In this document: positions 10,652-13,466 of the stretch, in pieces
How the letters are laid out: each line of letters starts with the position of its first letter
Numbering within the stretch: the stretch's first letter is position 1
NCBI GenBank assembly: GCA_944369635.1
Contig: CALVXL010000113.1
Span: 1 to 13,466 of the forward strand
Direction: 5' to 3'
Source: an uncultured Clostridia bacterium
GTDB lineage: Bacteria; Bacillota; Clostridia; Christensenellales; Borkfalkiaceae
DNA length: 13,466 nt
The notes under the pieces: model-generated
The model's database searches: none
The model's input: only the letters and a program-made list of their open reading frames with translations
What the model was told of the DNA's origin: nothing
Position numbers and translations under genes: made by a program

Positions 10652-13192
10652 ATGGAAAAATTAGTTTTGATCGACGGCAACAGCCTTATCAACCGTGCAT
10701 TTTATGCCAATCCGCCCATGATGACAAAAGCGGGTATTCCCACGGGGGCGGTATTCGGCTTTGTCAATATGCTTTTTAAAGTCATAAAAGACGTGAATCC
10801 TTCGCATTTGTCCGTTGCTTTCGATGTACACGCGCCTACGTTTCGCCACGAAATGTTTAAGGAATATAAGGGAACAAGAAAACCCATGCCCGACGATCTG
10901 CGCCCGCAGATTCCGCTATTGAAGGAAGTCCTTTCCGCCATGAAAATCGACATGCTGGAAAAAGCGGGTTTGGAAGCTGACGATATTATAGGAACGGTGG
11001 CGAAAAATGTCTCCATGCCTACAATCATCATTACGGGCGACCGCGATTCTTTTCAACTGGTAGACGAAACGAGCAGCGTTTATTTCACGAAGAAAGGGAT
11101 CAGCGATCTCGATATCCTGACGGCGGAAAATTTTAAGGAAAAGACGGGGATAGAACCGTGGCAGGTCGTGGAACTGAAAGCGTTGATGGGCGATTCCTCG
11201 GACAATATTCCCGGCGTTGCTGGGGTGGGAGAAAAGACGGCAAAAACCCTTTTGGAAAAATATGCTTCGGCGGCGGGAGTATACGAACATATTGACGAGA
11301 TCACGGGAAAACTTAAGGAAAAGTTGGTTGCGGGCGAAGAAGACTGCAAACTTTCAAAAGCGCTTGCCACCATCGAAACGCATGCGGATTTTGCTTTCGA
11401 CATCGACGAAATGCGTTTGAAACTTCCATTCCCCGCCGACGCAAAAGTAAAATTTAACGAACTTGAATTCAAATCGTTGGCAAAACGCGAGGAAATGTTT
11501 GCAAAAGAATCTGCACCGACAAAGGTGTCGGCGCCCAAAACCATCGGGGTGAAAAGTCGTGCGGAACTCGAAGCCGCGCTTTCCGCCGACAGATTATATA
11601 TTGTATTCGAAGACGATTTGTTCTTGTTCGACGGCACGGTTGCATATTTCGCGAAAGTAAAGGAAGGTTTTTTCGACGAGGGCGTTCTGTACTCCGAAGC
11701 GGTGGAAGCTCTGGCAAAGGCCGTTTCGGCAAAGAAAAAAATAGTCGCGTTCAATCTGAAAGATCTCATGCATAAATTCGACGGTATGCACGTTTCGTTT
11801 AACGCCGAATTCGAGGATGTGTCGGTCATGAAATACCTTGCCGACTTTACAGGCAGGGACGAAAAATTCGAAGCCGTATGCGCGGAATACGGCGTTTCGG
11901 AAGAGTCGAAAGGGCATTCTCTCGCCGTAATTTACGAAAAACTTTCGGAAAAACTCAAAGAAGAAGACCTCGTTTCTCTTTATGAAAAAGTGGAGCTTCC
12001 GCTTGTCGGCGTTCTTTATGACATGGAAACGGCGGGTTTTAAAATCGATAAAGCCACGCTGGAGCAGATGGGCGCAGAGTATGCCGCGGAACTTAAAAAT
12101 CTCGAAGCGCGCGTACACCTTCTGGCAGGAGAGGAGTTCAATCTGAATTCCCCCCAGCAGCTCGGAAAAATTCTGTTTGAGAAACTGGGCTTAAAGCATG
12201 CGAAAAAAACGAAAACGGGATATTCCACCTCGGCGGAAGTGTTGGAAGAGCTTTCGGGAGAACACGATATCATACCGTCAATCTTAAAATACAGGCAGTT
12301 GCAAAAACTGTATTCCACATATATCGAGGGGTTTAAGCCTCTGATCGAACCGTCTACGGGATTGGTGCACACTTCTTTCAATCAGCTTGTCACTACAACG
12401 GGGCGGCTTTCCAGCAAAGAACCGAATCTGCAGAACATCCCCGTACGCGACGAACTCGGCAAGGAAATCCGTAAGTTCTTCATTCCGAGAGATAAAGAGC
12501 ATATTCTCGTGGGCGCGGATTATTCTCAAATCGAATTGCGGCTTCTGGCGCATTTTTCGGGTTGCGAAGCATTGATCAAAGCGTATAACGAAAAAGCGGA
12601 TATTCATACGGAAACCGCGGCGTCGGTGTTCGGCGTGCCGCGCGAAGAGGTAACCGCACAGATGCGCCGCAGCGCAAAAGCGGTCAACTTCGGCATCATT
12701 TACGGCATCAGCGAATACGGCCTTGCGAAAAACCTGAAGATTTCCACGGCGAAGGCGCGCGAATATATCAAGACGTACTTCGAAAAATATCCCGAAGTCA
12801 AAGCTTATATGGATAAGAACGTGGAATTTGCCAAAGAACACGGGTATGTATCCACGCTTTTAGGCAGAAAGCGGTATATCCGCGAGCTGAAATCGACGAA
12901 TTATAACCAGCGTATGTTCGGCGAGCGCGCCGCCATGAATATGCCGTTGCAAGGCAGCAGCGCGGATATCATCAAGGTGGCGATGGTCAACGTTCACAAA
13001 AAGCTGAAAGAGGGAAATTATAAATCGCAACTCATCTTGCAGGTGCACGACGAACTGATCATCGATTGTCTGAAAACAGAGCGGGAAGAAGTGGAAAAAA
13101 TGCTCATATGGGAAATGGAGCATGCGACCACGTTGCGCGTGCCTCTTACCGTCGAGGCGGAGGTCGGCGAAACCTGGTATGACGCAAAATGA
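10652..13192 (+). CDS. polA: DNA polymerase I, without a functional 3'-5' exonuclease
   Basis: 846 aa, close to the usual length. It fills gaps and removes RNA primers in replication and repair. Residues 1-290 are the 5' nuclease: Asp8 in DGNSLINRAF, Asp58, EADD (108-111), GDRD (129-132), and GDSSDNIPGV (180-189) with the helix-hairpin-helix after it. Residues about 295-455 fold like the proofreading domain but lack the metal-binding DxE and YxxxD motifs, so editing is lost, as in Bacillus and Thermus enzymes. The polymerase has motif A DYSQIELR (Asp623), motif B RRSAKAVNFGIIYG (Arg672, Lys676, Phe680, Tyr684) and motif C VHDE (Asp800, Glu801). AAGG lies 5 nt before the ATG. coaE starts 10 nt after the stop, so the two are probably cotranscribed. 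The mutM gene often found between them in Bacillota is missing. Confidence 0.98.
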   Translation: MEKLVLIDGNSLINRAFYANPPMMTKAGIPTGAVFGFVNMLFKVIKDVNPSHLSVAFDVHAPTFRHEMFKEYKGTRKPMPDDLRPQIPLLKEVLSAMKIDMLEKAGLEADDIIGTVAKNVSMPTIIITGDRDSFQLVDETSSVYFTKKGISDLDILTAENFKEKTGIEPWQVVELKALMGDSSDNIPGVAGVGEKTAKTLLEKYASAAGVYEHIDEITGKLKEKLVAGEEDCKLSKALATIETHADFAFDIDEMRLKLPFPADAKVKFNELEFKSLAKREEMFAKESAPTKVSAPKTIGVKSRAELEAALSADRLYIVFEDDLFLFDGTVAYFAKVKEGFFDEGVLYSEAVEALAKAVSAKKKIVAFNLKDLMHKFDGMHVSFNAEFEDVSVMKYLADFTGRDEKFEAVCAEYGVSEESKGHSLAVIYEKLSEKLKEEDLVSLYEKVELPLVGVLYDMETAGFKIDKATLEQMGAEYAAELKNLEARVHLLAGEEFNLNSPQQLGKILFEKLGLKHAKKTKTGYSTSAEVLEELSGEHDIIPSILKYRQLQKLYSTYIEGFKPLIEPSTGLVHTSFNQLVTTTGRLSSKEPNLQNIPVRDELGKEIRKFFIPRDKEHILVGADYSQIELRLLAHFSGCEALIKAYNEKADIHTETAASVFGVPREEVTAQMRRSAKAVNFGIIYGISEYGLAKNLKISTAKAREYIKTYFEKYPEVKAYMDKNVEFAKEHGYVSTLLGRKRYIRELKSTNYNQRMFGERAAMNMPLQGSSADIIKVAMVNVHKKLKEGNYKSQLILQVHDELIIDCLKTEREEVEKMLIWEMEHATTLRVPLTVEAEVGETWYDAK

Positions 13193-13202
13193 CGGAGGCG
13201 TT

Positions 13203-13466
13203 ATGAAGATCGCGATTACGGGCGGTATCGGCAGCGGGAAGAGTACCGTCGCCGCGTTTATCAGGGAAATGGGATATACGGTCGTTTCTGCCGACGAGGC
13301 GTATTCGCGTGTCGCGCAGAGCCGTGCATATCTCGATAAAGTCAAAAAAATATTTCCGTCTGCGGTTTCGGGTAATCCTCCTGTACTCGACAGGGCAAAA
13401 CTTTCCGCGGAGGTTTTTGCCGACAGCGCAAAGCTTGAAAAGCTGAATGAGCTGGCTCATCCCATG
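13203..13466 (+). CDS. coaE: Dephospho-CoA kinase, 5' part (cut by the window end)
   Basis: 88 codons are present before the window ends. The protein phosphorylates the 3'-OH of the ribose of dephospho-CoA, the last step of coenzyme A synthesis. MKIAITGGIGSGKSTVAAF holds the Walker A motif GGIGSGKST (7-15). VVSADEAYSRV matches the usual V.DAD...R block, with Asp31. DRAKLSAEVFADSAKLEKLNELAHP matches the conserved L...VF.....L..L..I.HP region. GGAGG (13194-13198) lies 4 nt before the ATG. It is coupled to polA with a 10-nt gap, a common arrangement in Bacillota. Confidence 0.95.
   Translation, partial: MKIAITGGIGSGKSTVAAFIREMGYTVVSADEAYSRVAQSRAYLDKVKKIFPSAVSGNPPVLDRAKLSAEVFADSAKLEKLNELAHPM

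Overview
The window looks like chromosomal DNA from an anaerobic, Gram-positive Bacillota of the Clostridia type, probably an uncultured gut or fermentative lineage. The evidence is a small rubredoxin, a DUF4250 protein, a LacX-type mutarotase-like protein, sigma-A style promoters with TTGACA/TATAAT boxes, strong GGAGG ribosome sites, and many GC-rich hairpin terminators ending in T runs. This placement is an inference from gene content. No 16S or other decisive marker is present.

Layout, left to right. 1-320: no convincing gene, but a 20-bp hairpin and a candidate promoter. 321-512: a very short lipoprotein. 644-1489: LacX/GalM-type sugar epimerase-like protein with its own promoter and terminator. 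1584-2057: a protein with two Myb/SANT-like helix repeats. 2086-2883: a secreted FG-GAP/VCBS-like protein whose start codon lies inside a hairpin. 2966-3124: rubredoxin behind a near-consensus promoter that carries three GATAAT-type hexamers (Fur-like). 3194-4888: a large secreted beta-rich surface protein. A bidirectional terminator (4891-4935) separates these from a minus-strand pair: DUF4250 (5042-5221) and a GT2-TPR glycosyltransferase (5260-6324). 6763-7386: cytidylate kinase-like P-loop protein. 7628-8490 (minus): AraC-family regulator whose first ~35 codons are out of phase with the rest. 8668-9915: divergent GH28 (pectinase-family) protein that runs 101 nt out of frame into a small thioredoxin-fold gene (9815-10051). 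10052-10419: AT-rich, gene-poor. 10420-10506 (minus): tRNA-Leu(CAA). 10652-13192: polA. 13203 to the window end: the 5' part of coaE.

Functionally the window is a mosaic. The polA-coaE pair is housekeeping and probably one transcript. The AraC/GH28 pair is a divergent regulator-enzyme unit of the kind used for pectin oligosaccharide use; the regulator is frameshifted and the enzyme's 3' end appears to have been rearranged against the thioredoxin-like gene. The rubredoxin unit suggests redox or metal control. I found no CRISPR array, transposase, phage gene, toxin-antitoxin pair or recognisable defence system. The most interesting items are the AraC frameshift, the GH28/thioredoxin junction with a CxxS-type active site, the rubredoxin operator, and a possible leaderless DUF4250 mRNA.
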